DNA of 64,000 nt from JBPYFK01 sp051984675. Lineage in GTDB: Bacteria > Actinomycetota > Actinomycetes > Mycobacteriales > Pseudonocardiaceae. Positions 27,180-39,120 of the stretch are shown here, in pieces (the stretch's first letter is position 1; each line of letters starts with the position of its first letter). The stretch lies in the NCBI GenBank assembly GCA_051984675.1, contig JBPYFK010000034.1:14571-78570 (forward strand), read 5' to 3'. A model generated the notes under the pieces. It worked only from the letters and a program-made list of their open reading frames with translations, ran no database searches and was not told the origin of the DNA. A program made the translations under genes and the position numbers.

Positions 27180-27237
27180 GGCGGGTCGTGGTCCGCGCCC
27201 TCCCACGCGTGCGAGTCCGACCGGATCACGACCCGCC
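27180..27237 (+). terminator. Long hairpin between the alcohol dehydrogenase and moxR genes
   Basis: A 16-nt arm at 27180-27195 pairs with 27222-27237 with one mismatch (inner perfect part GGCGGGTCGTG / CACGACCCGCC); loop 26 nt. It begins 8 nt after the dehydrogenase stop. No U-run. It could end most transcripts, letting a fraction read into moxR, or stabilise the dehydrogenase mRNA. Confidence 0.6.
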
Positions 27238-27281
27238 GTTCCAGCACACGCTGTCACCCACCGCGCCACCACGGAGGAACC

Positions 27282-28505
27282 GTGCCCGCCTCGCACTCGG
27301 AACAGCCGGCCGAAGCTGGACCGTTCGCCTCGGTCGAAGACGTGACCACCAGGTTCGCCGAATCCGGCTACATCCCGGATCACCGACTGGCGACCACCGT
27401 CTTCCTGCAGTCCAGATTGGACAAGCCGCTGCTGCTGGAAGGCCCCGCCGGGGTCGGCAAGACCGAACTGGCGACCAAGCTCGCCGAGGTCACCGGGCGA
27501 CGGCTGCTGCGCCTGCAGTGCTACGAGGGACAGGACGAGAGCAAGGCGCTGTACGAGTGGGACTACGGCAAGCAGTTGCTCTACACGCAGATGTTGCGGG
27601 ACAAGATCGGCGAGATCATCGCGGACGCACCGGACCTCGTGTCGGCGATCGACCGCATCAGTGCGCAGGACAGCGTGTTCTTCTCGGACCGCTTCCTCGC
27701 TCCCCGGCCGCTGCTGGAGGCGATTCGCGGCGAGCAGCCCGCCGTGCTGCTGGTGGACGAGGTCGATCGCGCCGACGAAGCGCTGGAAGCCGTGCTGCTG
27801 GAATGCCTGGCCGAATTCCAGGTGACCGTCCCCGAGATCGGCAGCTACCGTGCGGCTGTTCCCCCATACGTGGTGCTGACCTCGAACAACACCCGGGACC
27901 TGTCGGCCGCGCTCAAACGCCGCTGCCTGCACCTGTTCCTGGACTACCCGGACCACGAGCGCGAACTGGAGATCGTCAAGTCCAAGCGCACCGGGCTCGC
28001 GGAGAGCCTGGGCAGCAAGCTGGTGACCGTGGTCCGTGAACTGCGAAAACTCCAGCTGCGTAAGGCGCCCAGTATCTCCGAGACCATCGACTGGGCACGG
28101 ACGCTGGCCGTCCTCGGGGCCGAGGAGCTGGATGCGCAGCTGCTGTCGGAGACGGCGAACGTGGTCCTGAAGTACGAGCGCGACCTGGACCGCGCGCTGG
28201 AGGTCATCCCCCGCTTGGTGGACCCCAACCGGGACGCTCTCGAACGCTTGCAGGGGCACGGCAACGGGCACGGCCATGGTCATGGCCACGGCCACCGGCA
28301 CCACGCGCACGACCACCACCATGGCGGGCCCGAAGAGGGTGCCGAGATCGACGGGCGGACGGTCCGGGCCGCCAAAGACCTCCCCGGACGCTTCGACGAA
28401 AACTACTACGGCGCACCAGGCTCCGACGCTGCGTCGCGATCCGGGACGTCGACCGGCGGCCAAGGTCACCGCGCCTTCTCCGCTGCCACGCGCCGGCGCC
28501 GGTGA
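27282..28505 (+). CDS. MoxR-family AAA ATPase with histidine-rich C-terminus
   Basis: 407 aa. Walker A GPAGVGKTELATKL (Lys60), Walker B AVLLVDEVDRADEA, sensor-1 YVVLTSNNTRDLSAALKRR in two parts. MoxR/CoxD-like ATPases work with VWA partners to activate or metallate enzymes. Residues about 326-348 contain 12 histidines alternating mainly with Gly (HGHGHGHG, HDHHHGG), a likely metal-binding segment outside the AAA core. GTG 27282 follows GGAGGA at 3 nt. Immediately upstream of the VWA gene. Confidence 0.87.
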   Translation: MPASHSEQPAEAGPFASVEDVTTRFAESGYIPDHRLATTVFLQSRLDKPLLLEGPAGVGKTELATKLAEVTGRRLLRLQCYEGQDESKALYEWDYGKQLLYTQMLRDKIGEIIADAPDLVSAIDRISAQDSVFFSDRFLAPRPLLEAIRGEQPAVLLVDEVDRADEALEAVLLECLAEFQVTVPEIGSYRAAVPPYVVLTSNNTRDLSAALKRRCLHLFLDYPDHERELEIVKSKRTGLAESLGSKLVTVVRELRKLQLRKAPSISETIDWARTLAVLGAEELDAQLLSETANVVLKYERDLDRALEVIPRLVDPNRDALERLQGHGNGHGHGHGHGHRHHAHDHHHGGPEEGAEIDGRTVRAAKDLPGRFDENYYGAPGSDAASRSGTSTGGQGHRAFSAATRRRR

Positions 28506-28522
28506 CTTCCTGAGGAGGACAC

Positions 28523-30049
28523 GTGGAGACCGCCCTGCACCGGTTTGTGCGCCTGCTGCGGATGTTCGGGGTACGCGTGTCGGTGGCGGAGTCGACCGAC
28601 GCGATGCGCTGCGCAGCCCAGCCGGGCGTCCTCGACGACCGGGAAACCCTGCGCCAAGCCCTGAAGGTGGCCCTGGTCAAGGACCGCCGCGAGGAACAGA
28701 TCTTCGACGAGGTGTTCAGCGCCTTCTTCGCCCTGGAGCCTGTGGTCTCCGACGAGGACGCCCACGAGCACTCGCACGAGCACGACGACCTCAGTGACAC
28801 CGGTGAGCTGCAGTCGTTCACCGCGTCCGAGGAGCCAGCACAGACCCCGCAACAAGGTCATACGCACGGAAAACCCGCGGACATCCGGGACTACTTCTCC
28901 CCCGAGGACCTGGCCCAGCAGTTCAACCTGCACCAGGAAAGCAACAAGATCGACCTCGCGTCGATGACCGAGGAGATCGTCTTCTCCAGCAACGAGGACG
29001 GCTCCGCTGGTGACTCCCCGTCGGTCCAGCTGGAGATCGAACGGCTGCACAACGCCGGAGCGCCCGGGCAGCTCGCGAACCACACGGGTCACCGTCTCGA
29101 CACGCAGCTGAGCATCGCCGAGGAGCAGACACTCCTGGACTGGCTGGCGCAGCCGGACGATCCGGCGGACGCCGACACCGCCGGCCCGCGAAACCCGGTC
29201 GCTGGCATCCTGGAAGAACTGCCGGAGCTGCTGAAACGCCACCTCACCAGACTCGCCGAGCTGGAGTCGACCGCACTGGAAGCTCCCGAGGTCGCGCATG
29301 GTCGTCTGGATCGCGTGGACGAGCAGGAACGGCAGCAGCTCGAAGAGAGCCTGCGCCGGATCGCCCGCAGCCTGCGCGGAGCGCTGACCAGCCGGCGCCG
29401 GAACACACCGCGCGGGCGCGTGCATCCGGCCCGCACCATGCGCCGGAACATGCGATACGACGGCATTCCGTTCCGCCCGGTCACCATCACACGTGCGGAG
29501 GACAAACCACGTCTTGTCGTGCTCACCGACGTCTCCCTGTCGGTGCGCGCGACGGCCCGGTTCACCCTCCACCTCGTGCACGGCCTGCAATCCCTGTTCG
29601 GGCAGGTCCGCTCCTTCGCCTTCGTCGACGAAGCCGTCGAGATCACCGAGCTGTTCACTGACCATCCGCTGGAACGTGCATTGGGGCTGGTCTTCGACGG
29701 CCTGCCGAACGGCGGTGTTCTCGATGTCGACGCGAACTCGGACTACGGTCGAACCTTCGGCACCTTCCTCGCCGAGTACGGCAATGCCCTCAACCGGCGC
29801 ACCACGGTCCTCGTGCTGGGGGACGGTCGGGGCAACGGCAACGATCCGAACTTCGAAGCCTTCGCGGAGATCGCCCGGCGAGTCCGGGAGACCATCTGGC
29901 TCACGCCCGAACCGCGCTACTCATGGTCGCTGGGCAGCTGCGACCTCCCGCGCTATGCGGAGAACTGCACGCGCGTGCGTGTCGTGCGCGACCTTTCCGG
30001 GTTGGAGCAGGCAGCGCACACGATGGCGACGGAGGTGACCGGACGGTGA
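28523..30049 (+). CDS. VWA (CoxE-like) protein, partner of the MoxR ATPase
   Basis: 508 aa. The C-terminal von Willebrand A domain (about 325-500) has a MIDAS motif in VVLTDVSLSVRATARF and fits the CoxE/DUF58-like group that pairs with MoxR ATPases. The N-terminal half is helical and acidic, with a short His cluster HEHSHEH at 81-87 echoing the His-rich tail of the MoxR protein. GTG 28523 follows GAGGAC closely. Coupled to the next gene by GTGA. A role in activating the upstream dehydrogenase is inferred. Confidence 0.82.
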   Translation: METALHRFVRLLRMFGVRVSVAESTDAMRCAAQPGVLDDRETLRQALKVALVKDRREEQIFDEVFSAFFALEPVVSDEDAHEHSHEHDDLSDTGELQSFTASEEPAQTPQQGHTHGKPADIRDYFSPEDLAQQFNLHQESNKIDLASMTEEIVFSSNEDGSAGDSPSVQLEIERLHNAGAPGQLANHTGHRLDTQLSIAEEQTLLDWLAQPDDPADADTAGPRNPVAGILEELPELLKRHLTRLAELESTALEAPEVAHGRLDRVDEQERQQLEESLRRIARSLRGALTSRRRNTPRGRVHPARTMRRNMRYDGIPFRPVTITRAEDKPRLVVLTDVSLSVRATARFTLHLVHGLQSLFGQVRSFAFVDEAVEITELFTDHPLERALGLVFDGLPNGGVLDVDANSDYGRTFGTFLAEYGNALNRRTTVLVLGDGRGNGNDPNFEAFAEIARRVRETIWLTPEPRYSWSLGSCDLPRYAENCTRVRVVRDLSGLEQAAHTMATEVTGR

Positions 30050-31014
30050 GCGCACCCGACCCGCAACACGCACCGCTACCGCACGTCGCCCAGATCGACC
30101 CACTCGCCCCGGGTTCCGCCGGACGATACGCGGATGCGTTGGTGACGGTCATCCGTCACGGTAGCCCTCCCCGTGACATGCACTCGGAGGTCACGCGCAC
30201 CCGGCACTTCTGCCTCCACCGCTATGATCCCCGGATCGAGATCGGCCACTGGCTGCGGCCGGAGAGCCTGGACAACGACCTCGCGGGCATCCTCGCCGAC
30301 GAACTCTTCGCCCCGGGCTGGCTCAGTGGCGCAGAGATCTTCGAGCGAGTCTTCGCCGGCGTCGTCCGATCCATAGTGGACGATCCGCTGCATGCCTGGG
30401 CGAGCTTCTATGCCAATACCTTGAGGAAGATCAAGGAATGCTGGGGTACGACGGCCGGCGAATACAGCGCGAACACGTTGTCCTCGATCACCGGCTTCGC
30501 TCCGGTGTACCGGCGAGCCATGCACCTGGTGCCGGCCGGGAGGGTCCTGGATATGGGCTCCTGCTTTGGTTTCCTGCCGTTGCTTCTCGCCGAGCGCGGC
30601 CGTAACACCGTCACGGCCACCGATATCGAGCCTGGCAGTATGCGACTGCTCCGGACAATCGCAGAACGGCGGTGTGCGCGGCTGGACACCCTGGTGTGCG
30701 ACGCGACGCGGGTTCCGTTGCCGGACCAGTCGGTGGACACCGTCACGGCGGTGCACTTGTTGGAGCACCTCGACGCCGCGTACGGGCACGCAGTGCTTTC
30801 CGAGGCGCTGCGGCTCGCACGGCGGCGCGTCGTCGTCGCGGTGCCTTTCGAAGACGAACCGACCGCGGCCTACGGCCACCTGCGCACCTTCACGAAGGGA
30901 GAACTCGTCGAACTCGGCCAAGCCACCGGGTACGAGTTTCACGTGACCGACTACCACGGTGGTTGGCTGGTGGTCAACGCTGATCGAGCGGGAGGCGCGG
31001 ACCTCACCCGCTAG
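30046..31014 (+). CDS. mftM: SAM-dependent methyltransferase, probable mycofactocin oligosaccharide methyltransferase MftM
   Basis: 322 aa. The central SAM domain has GRVLDMGSCFGFLPLLLAE (about 165-183), TVTATDIEPGSM and a motif region VDTVTAVHLLEHLDAAYG. The helical N-terminus (about 1-150) is specific to this group. The SCFGF glycine-loop variant and the mycofactocin setting point to MftM, which methylates a glucose of the mycofactocin chain. The name rests on context and recalled similarity. GTG overlaps the VWA stop as GTGA. Confidence 0.75.
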   Translation: MSAPDPQHAPLPHVAQIDPLAPGSAGRYADALVTVIRHGSPPRDMHSEVTRTRHFCLHRYDPRIEIGHWLRPESLDNDLAGILADELFAPGWLSGAEIFERVFAGVVRSIVDDPLHAWASFYANTLRKIKECWGTTAGEYSANTLSSITGFAPVYRRAMHLVPAGRVLDMGSCFGFLPLLLAERGRNTVTATDIEPGSMRLLRTIAERRCARLDTLVCDATRVPLPDQSVDTVTAVHLLEHLDAAYGHAVLSEALRLARRRVVVAVPFEDEPTAAYGHLRTFTKGELVELGQATGYEFHVTDYHGGWLVVNADRAGGADLTR

Positions 31015-31082
31015 CGCCGTATCAGCAGCCAGCCTTCCACGACGTCAAACGTCGTCACTACCCTGCCAGGCCAGGCCCCACA

Positions 31083-31199
31083 CAAATCCACGTCCAGCTC
31101 CAGGTACACGCCGAACCCGTCAACGCCAACGGCTACACCAACGACGCCTGGTCCTTCCTCCCCGACCAAGGCGGCGTCGTCAACAACATCTTCCGCTGA
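31083..31199 (+). pseudogene. C-terminal remnant of an unidentified protein
   Basis: A 38-residue in-frame stretch with strongly GC-rich third positions reads IHVQLQVHAEPVNANGY then TNDAWSFLPDQGGVVNNIFR and a stop at 31197. No start or upstream domain is present. It looks like the tail of a larger gene whose body has been lost. The remaining bases between 31015 and 31341 hold no other recognisable gene. Confidence 0.45.
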
Positions 31200-31269
31200 T
31201 AATGGTGGCGTTCGGCTTTGCGGTCGACTTCAGCCTGTTTAGTGGTTTGCCGGTCCATCACGTGTGATC

Positions 31270-31289
31270 CGCGGTCTTCCGGGACCGCG
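31270..31289. terminator. Hairpin between convergent mftM and response-regulator genes
   Basis: CGCGGTC (31270-31276) pairs with GACCGCG (31283-31289) around a 6-nt loop. Its position between two converging operons fits a bidirectional terminator. No U-run. Confidence 0.45.
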
Positions 31290-31341
31290 CCGCGGGTCTC
31301 GGCGAGTCGATCAAGCAAAGCAAACCTTCACTGGTATGACA

Positions 31342-32031
31342 CTAGATCATGCCCACCTTGCTCGCCTCGAAGACCGCCTCGGCCCGGCTGGTCGCGCCGA
31401 GCTTGCGCATGATGTTGCGCACGTGGAATTTCACCGTCGTCTCCGAGATGAACAGCCTGCCCCCGATGTCGCGGTTGCTCAGCCCGTGGGCAAGCAGGCG
31501 CAGTACGTTGAGTTCCCGTTCGGTGAGGAACGGTTCCGGGGTGGGCGCGTTCATGGACTGCACCATGGCCGCCGCCGATCGTGAGTCGAACGAACTCTCC
31601 CGCCGGGCCACCGCGCGAATCGAGCGGACCAGCTCAGTGGTGTCCACGTCCTTGACGACGTAACCGCGCGCACCGTGGTGGATCGCGTCGACGACAAGGC
31701 CACCGTCCAGGAAGGTGGTGAGCACCAGGACACCGAGATCCGGGTATTTCTCGGTGAGCTGACCGCACAGCGCCAGACCCTCCGTGTTGTCACCGGTCGA
31801 GAGCTTGAGATCCAGCAGCACGATACTGGGTCGTGCCTGCTGGATCACCGCCAGCGCCTCGTCCACAGTAGACGCCTCTCCGACCACCCGCAGGTCGTCC
31901 TCGCGCTCCAGTACGGCGCGCAAACCGTGCCGGACAATCGCGTGGTCGTCCACCAGCACGATGCTGATCTCCGTCGCCTGGCTGGGCGCGGTCTCATGCT
32001 GTGCTGGTGTGACGTGCGGACTTCTCGTCAT
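31342..32031 (-). CDS. NarL/LuxR-family response regulator
   Basis: 229 aa. Receiver domain (about 22-140) with acidic pair Asp28/Asp29, phospho-acceptor Asp74 in SIVLLDLKL and Lys in YVVKDVD; C-terminal LuxR HTH (about 165-229) with LTERELNVLRLLAHGLSNRDIG. The ATG overlaps the kinase stop as ATGA. Pairs with the kinase and probably binds the palindromes upstream of mft/mdo, the Fe-ADH and the ALDH. It resembles the two-component regulators reported beside mycofactocin-linked alcohol dehydrogenases in mycobacteria (MadR-like). Confidence 0.9.
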   Translation of the reverse strand: MTRSPHVTPAQHETAPSQATEISIVLVDDHAIVRHGLRAVLEREDDLRVVGEASTVDEALAVIQQARPSIVLLDLKLSTGDNTEGLALCGQLTEKYPDLGVLVLTTFLDGGLVVDAIHHGARGYVVKDVDTTELVRSIRAVARRESSFDSRSAAAMVQSMNAPTPEPFLTERELNVLRLLAHGLSNRDIGGRLFISETTVKFHVRNIMRKLGATSRAEAVFEASKVGMI

Positions 32032-33410
32032 ACCGCCACCTCCGTAGAACTGGACGGCGTAAACGGGACCCGCAGCTGCAGCGAGATTCCCCCCATCCGC
32101 GACCGCCGGATCGTCAACGTGCCCTGGAGTTCCTCTGCCCGTGCCACCATGTTCGCCAGGCCCTGGTGCCGACCGGCGAGATCCGCCGCCGAGGACAACC
32201 GCAGTGACCTACGCAGCTGCGCCGGATCACCGATGCCATCATCGGACACGGTCAGCCGGAGATGGTCCTGCTTGTAGACCAAGTGCACCACGGACCTCGT
32301 GGCACAGGCGTGCGCCACCGTGTTGAACAGCGCTTCCCCCGTCAACCGCAGGATCGAGTTCTCCGCTTCGGGCGGCAGTGGCGCGGGCGTGCCCTCCACT
32401 CGCACCTCCACCTTCAGATCGCTGGGGAGATGCACTGTGGACAGTTGCTTCAGCAGTACCGGCAGCGATCCCGGTGGTTCCTCAGCACTGTGGTGCAGCG
32501 CGTAGATCGCGGCACGGAGCCGCTCCACCGCCTGCTGGGTCAGGCTCTTCGCCGGTGCGAGCTGCTCCGCGATCCGTGCGGCCTCCGGCCCCATGTCCCC
32601 CAGCTCTGACCTGCACACCTCGATCGTCATGCCGGCACTGAGCACGTACTGGGTGACCGTGTCGTGCAACTCCCGCGCGATGCGGTGCCGCTCGTCGTCC
32701 AGCGCCTGGCGCTGCATGGCCTCCACGAGGCGGCGCTGCGTCTCCTGCAGCTCGGCGTTGCGGGCCGCGAGGTCGCGGGCCTGCTTGGCCGCGGCTTCGG
32801 ACAGGCGCTCGGTGCGACCGCGAAGCTGCGCTGCCGCGTGGAACAGGAACGAGTTGTGCAGCGCGACGGCGGCCTGGTTCGCGAGCACGCGCAAGATCGC
32901 GAGGTCGGTGTCCGCGACGGAGACCTCGCTGCCGGGCGAGCCGACGATGCCGCCGACCGGCTCGCCGTCCAGCGTCATAGGGGCTCGCACCCACCCAGGC
33001 CCGCTGGGGGTGAGCTCGACCTCCCACGGCCGTGACCGCACTGTCTCCAGTTGCTCGGCGGCCTCGGCCGGTAGCTTCTCCTCGTCGTCGATCAGGTTCC
33101 CGTTCCACAGCAGCAGGAAACGGGGACGCGCGGCGCGCAGCGCACCATCGGCGATCGCGAGAAGTAGCCAGCTCGCCTGCAGATGCTCGGCTGCTGCCCG
33201 CACCACGGCTTCGACGAGGGTGCGCGGGCCTTCCACGGTCCGCACCAACGCACGAGAGATGCGGTCCAGCGCCTGCACTGTGTACTCCAAGCGCTCGGCC
33301 GAGCGGACGTACTCGGGATAGAACGACCGCTTGCCGGAACGCAGCCCGGTCAGCGCACCGAGGTCGGCCTGACCATGGGTGCTGCCTGTGAACGACTTGC
33401 GCGCTGCCAC
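32028..33410 (-). CDS. GAF-domain sensor histidine kinase (HisKA_3)
   Basis: 460-aa cytosolic kinase without membrane helices. A GAF-like sensory domain (about 55-195) is followed by a coiled coil (about 195-235), a HisKA_3 dimerisation helix ERHRIARELHDTVTQYVLS with His249, and a HATPase domain with LTGEALFNTVAHA and VSDDGIGDP. A soluble signal is expected, perhaps an alcohol, aldehyde or redox cue. GTG 33410 uses a GAGG that overlaps the Fe-ADH stop, 7 nt gap, so the kinase is made with that enzyme. Confidence 0.88.
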   Translation of the reverse strand: MAARKSFTGSTHGQADLGALTGLRSGKRSFYPEYVRSAERLEYTVQALDRISRALVRTVEGPRTLVEAVVRAAAEHLQASWLLLAIADGALRAARPRFLLLWNGNLIDDEEKLPAEAAEQLETVRSRPWEVELTPSGPGWVRAPMTLDGEPVGGIVGSPGSEVSVADTDLAILRVLANQAAVALHNSFLFHAAAQLRGRTERLSEAAAKQARDLAARNAELQETQRRLVEAMQRQALDDERHRIARELHDTVTQYVLSAGMTIEVCRSELGDMGPEAARIAEQLAPAKSLTQQAVERLRAAIYALHHSAEEPPGSLPVLLKQLSTVHLPSDLKVEVRVEGTPAPLPPEAENSILRLTGEALFNTVAHACATRSVVHLVYKQDHLRLTVSDDGIGDPAQLRRSLRLSSAADLAGRHQGLANMVARAEELQGTLTIRRSRMGGISLQLRVPFTPSSSTEVAV

Positions 33411-33417
33411 CGCTGCC

Positions 33418-34728
33418 TCACAGTGCTGCCCGGAAGAGCTGCTCGATGTCCGCCGCCGAAGCGTCCCGTGGGTTGGTCGTCAGGCAGGCGTCTTTCAACG
33501 TCGTCCGCGCCAGCAGTGGAATATCCACTTCGGTCACCCCGAGCGAGCTCAACCCCTTCGGAACGCCCACCACGTCGGCCAGCTCCCGTACCCGATCCGC
33601 CAGCACGTGTGCGATCTCCCAGGCCGGGACCCCAGCTGTCTCGATACCGACCGCCGACGCCAGCGGCACGTAGGGCGCGGGGTCTTCCTCAGCGTTGAAC
33701 CGGATCACGTGCGGCAGCAGCACCCCGTTGATCACGCCGTGCGGCGCGTCCAGCAGCCCACCGACCTGGTGGCTCATCGCGTGGGTCGCGCCGAGGATGG
33801 CGTTGGTGAAGGCCATCCCCGCTTCCAGGGCTCCCTGCGCCATCGCGACCCTCGGCTCGGCCTCGGTCGGCCGGAACATGGTGCGCGCGAGGTTGCTGGT
33901 GATCAGCTGCGCGGCGTGCAGGGAGTGCTGATCGGTGAGGGTGTTGCGGGCACGCGACACGAAGGACTCCATCGCGTGGGTCAGCGCGTCCAACCCGGTG
34001 GCCGCGTTCAGCCAGTCCGGCATCGTGATCAGCAGCCGAGGGTCCACCAGCGAGATGTCCGGTACCAGGGTCCGACTCAGGATCGTGATCTTGGTGGCGG
34101 CGGCGGTGTCGGTGATGATCGCGAACTGCGACACGTCCGCGCCGGTTCCCGACGTCGAAGGTGCCATGACCAGCGGCGGGATCGGGTGAACGACCTTGTC
34201 CACGCCCTCGTAGCCGAGAATGCGCCCGCCGTTTCCGGACAGGATCGCCACACCCTTGGCCGCGTCGATCACCGACCCGCCGCCGACTCCGATGATCACG
34301 TCGCTGCCGCTGTCGGCGTACCGCTCGAACGCGGCCTCCACCTCGTGGTCCTTGGGGTTCGGCGTGACCCGGTCCCACACGACCGGCGGCAGGCCCGCCT
34401 GCCCGAGATGCCCGACCGCCTCGGTGACCCAGCCGGCCTCGGTGAGTCCCGGGTCGGTGACCAGGAACGGCCGCCGGGCACCGAGCCGCAGGGCGCAGTG
34501 GCCCAGCTCCGCCAGCGCGCCTGGGCCGAACACGATCTCTGGAACGTGGAACTTCGCGAGTGCGTCCGTCTGGGTCGCGGCGCCCCGCGAACCCTCCCGT
34601 ACCGCTTGCGGACCGTCCAGTTCCGTTACGCCGGCGGGCCGGTCCGTCTCGACGGCTGCCGGCTGCCTGAGACCTTGCTGCCCACGATCGGGCTGCCCAA
34701 GTCTGGGCACCCGGCTTCGCACGGTCAT
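33418..34728 (-). CDS. Iron-containing alcohol dehydrogenase
   Basis: 436 aa. Nucleotide loop IIGVGGGSVIDAAKGVA, MAPSTSGTGADVSQFAIITD, metal ligands in TGLDALTHAMESF and GATHAMSHQVGGLLDAPHG. Oxidises or reduces short-chain alcohols with NAD(P). The first about 55 residues, before FHVPEIVFGPGALAELG, are an unusual Arg/Gln-rich extension; ATG 34728 is supported by GGAGGA at 7 nt, and a start further in would lack a site. First gene of an operon with the sensor kinase and response regulator, with the palindrome about 190 bp upstream. Confidence 0.88.
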   Translation of the reverse strand: MTVRSRVPRLGQPDRGQQGLRQPAAVETDRPAGVTELDGPQAVREGSRGAATQTDALAKFHVPEIVFGPGALAELGHCALRLGARRPFLVTDPGLTEAGWVTEAVGHLGQAGLPPVVWDRVTPNPKDHEVEAAFERYADSGSDVIIGVGGGSVIDAAKGVAILSGNGGRILGYEGVDKVVHPIPPLVMAPSTSGTGADVSQFAIITDTAAATKITILSRTLVPDISLVDPRLLITMPDWLNAATGLDALTHAMESFVSRARNTLTDQHSLHAAQLITSNLARTMFRPTEAEPRVAMAQGALEAGMAFTNAILGATHAMSHQVGGLLDAPHGVINGVLLPHVIRFNAEEDPAPYVPLASAVGIETAGVPAWEIAHVLADRVRELADVVGVPKGLSSLGVTEVDIPLLARTTLKDACLTTNPRDASAADIEQLFRAAL

Positions 34729-34915
34729 GGTGGCGTCCTCCAAGCACGATGGCGGGGGAACTGCGCGGCGCGGAGGCGCGTGCGGATCTCGAAAATCCGT
34801 CGATCCGCCGGTGGGACTCGCCGATCTCAGCAGCATCATAGCTCCCTGAGTGATTCAGACCACATGGTTGAAGCTACGATTCGCAGCCGGGGTCGCCCAC
34901 CCTCCGGCAGGGCAC

Positions 34916-34943
34916 ACGAGCCTGACCGATCGGATAGGTAGCC
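34916..34943. promoter_or_regulatory. Palindrome site 2, upstream of the Fe-ADH/two-component operon
   Basis: From 34921 to 34943 it matches site 1 at 22 of 23 positions: CCTGACCGATCGGA is identical, then T for C, then AGGTAGC. The left outer arm is degenerate. It lies just after the acs stop, in the 220-bp gap before Fe-ADH. Confidence 0.78.
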
Positions 34944-34950
34944 GGTCCGC

Positions 34951-36900
<1,950 letters not shown>

Positions 36901-36976
36901 CGTGCTTTCTCCGTGCAGGTCCGAATGGGGAATCCGTCCCCAGTGGCGCGCTCGGCGGTCCACTGAGGACGGATGC

Positions 36977-37357
36977 TCAGGCGAGCCCGAACGCGGCGAG
37001 CTCGTCGTCGGTGAGCAGTCGAGAACGGATCAGGAAACGCACACCTTCCGGGGCTTCCAGGGAGAACCCGCTCCCCCGCCCGGGAACCACGTCGATGGTC
37101 AGGTGGGTGTGCTTCCAGTACTCGAACTGCGCTGCCGACATCCACACCGGGATCGGCTCGGTGACGCCCTCGGCGTCGACGTCGCCCAGGTGGACGTCGG
37201 AGTCCCCGGTGCGGAACTCGCCGGCCGGGTAACACATCGGCGCGCTGCCGTCACAGCAGCCACCGGACTGGTGAAACATCAGCGGCCCGTGCTGGTCGTG
37301 GAGGCGACGCAGCAGCCGCGCCGCCTCCCCAGTGAGCGCCACGCGCGAATAGCTCAT
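36977..37357 (-). CDS. DUF779 protein, aldehyde dehydrogenase companion
   Basis: 126 aa. DUF779 marks are FHQSGGCCDGSAPMCYP (paired cysteines, about 29-45) and QFEYWKHTHLTIDVVPGRGSGFSLE in two parts. The family is repeatedly found next to NAD acetaldehyde dehydrogenases; its biochemical role is not established. The Cys/His cluster suggests metal or thiol chemistry. Starts 13 nt after the ALDH stop, 77 nt before acs. Confidence 0.88.
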   Translation of the reverse strand: MSYSRVALTGEAARLLRRLHDQHGPLMFHQSGGCCDGSAPMCYPAGEFRTGDSDVHLGDVDAEGVTEPIPVWMSAAQFEYWKHTHLTIDVVPGRGSGFSLEAPEGVRFLIRSRLLTDDELAAFGLA

Positions 37358-37370
37358 GGCCGTCCCCGCA

Positions 37371-38894
<1,524 letters not shown>

Positions 38895-38984
38895 GAGCTA
38901 CCTCCTGGAAGGAAACGAGGGGAGATAGCCCGTGAGCGTGGTCAGTCACACGTTGCAACGCCGTTGCATCGGACGAACGCCGAG

Positions 38985-39012
38985 GTGAACCTGCCCGAAC
39001 GGACAGTCTTGG
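38985..39012. promoter_or_regulatory. Palindrome site 3, between the ALDH operon and the GAF regulator
   Basis: The core at 38989-39006 reads ACCTG-C-CCGAACGG-A-CAG and matches site 1 at 16 of 18 positions; the outer arms are not conserved. It stands 91-118 bp before the ALDH start. A separate GTTGCAAC palindrome lies near 38953. Confidence 0.62.
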
Positions 39013-39120
39013 GCGGCAGCACGCGCGGTGGTCTTGTTCGCCGTGCCCGCCCTCGTCATCATGGGCGACTATCCAGTGCCAGCGTTATGCCACGGATCAC
39101 GCTTTCCGCCAGGAGGCAGG

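Noticed and set aside
33379..34941. 520-codon plus-strand open frame opposite the Fe-alcohol dehydrogenase
   Set aside because: Antisense shadow of a clear enzyme gene, with low-complexity Arg/His/Gln-rich translation.
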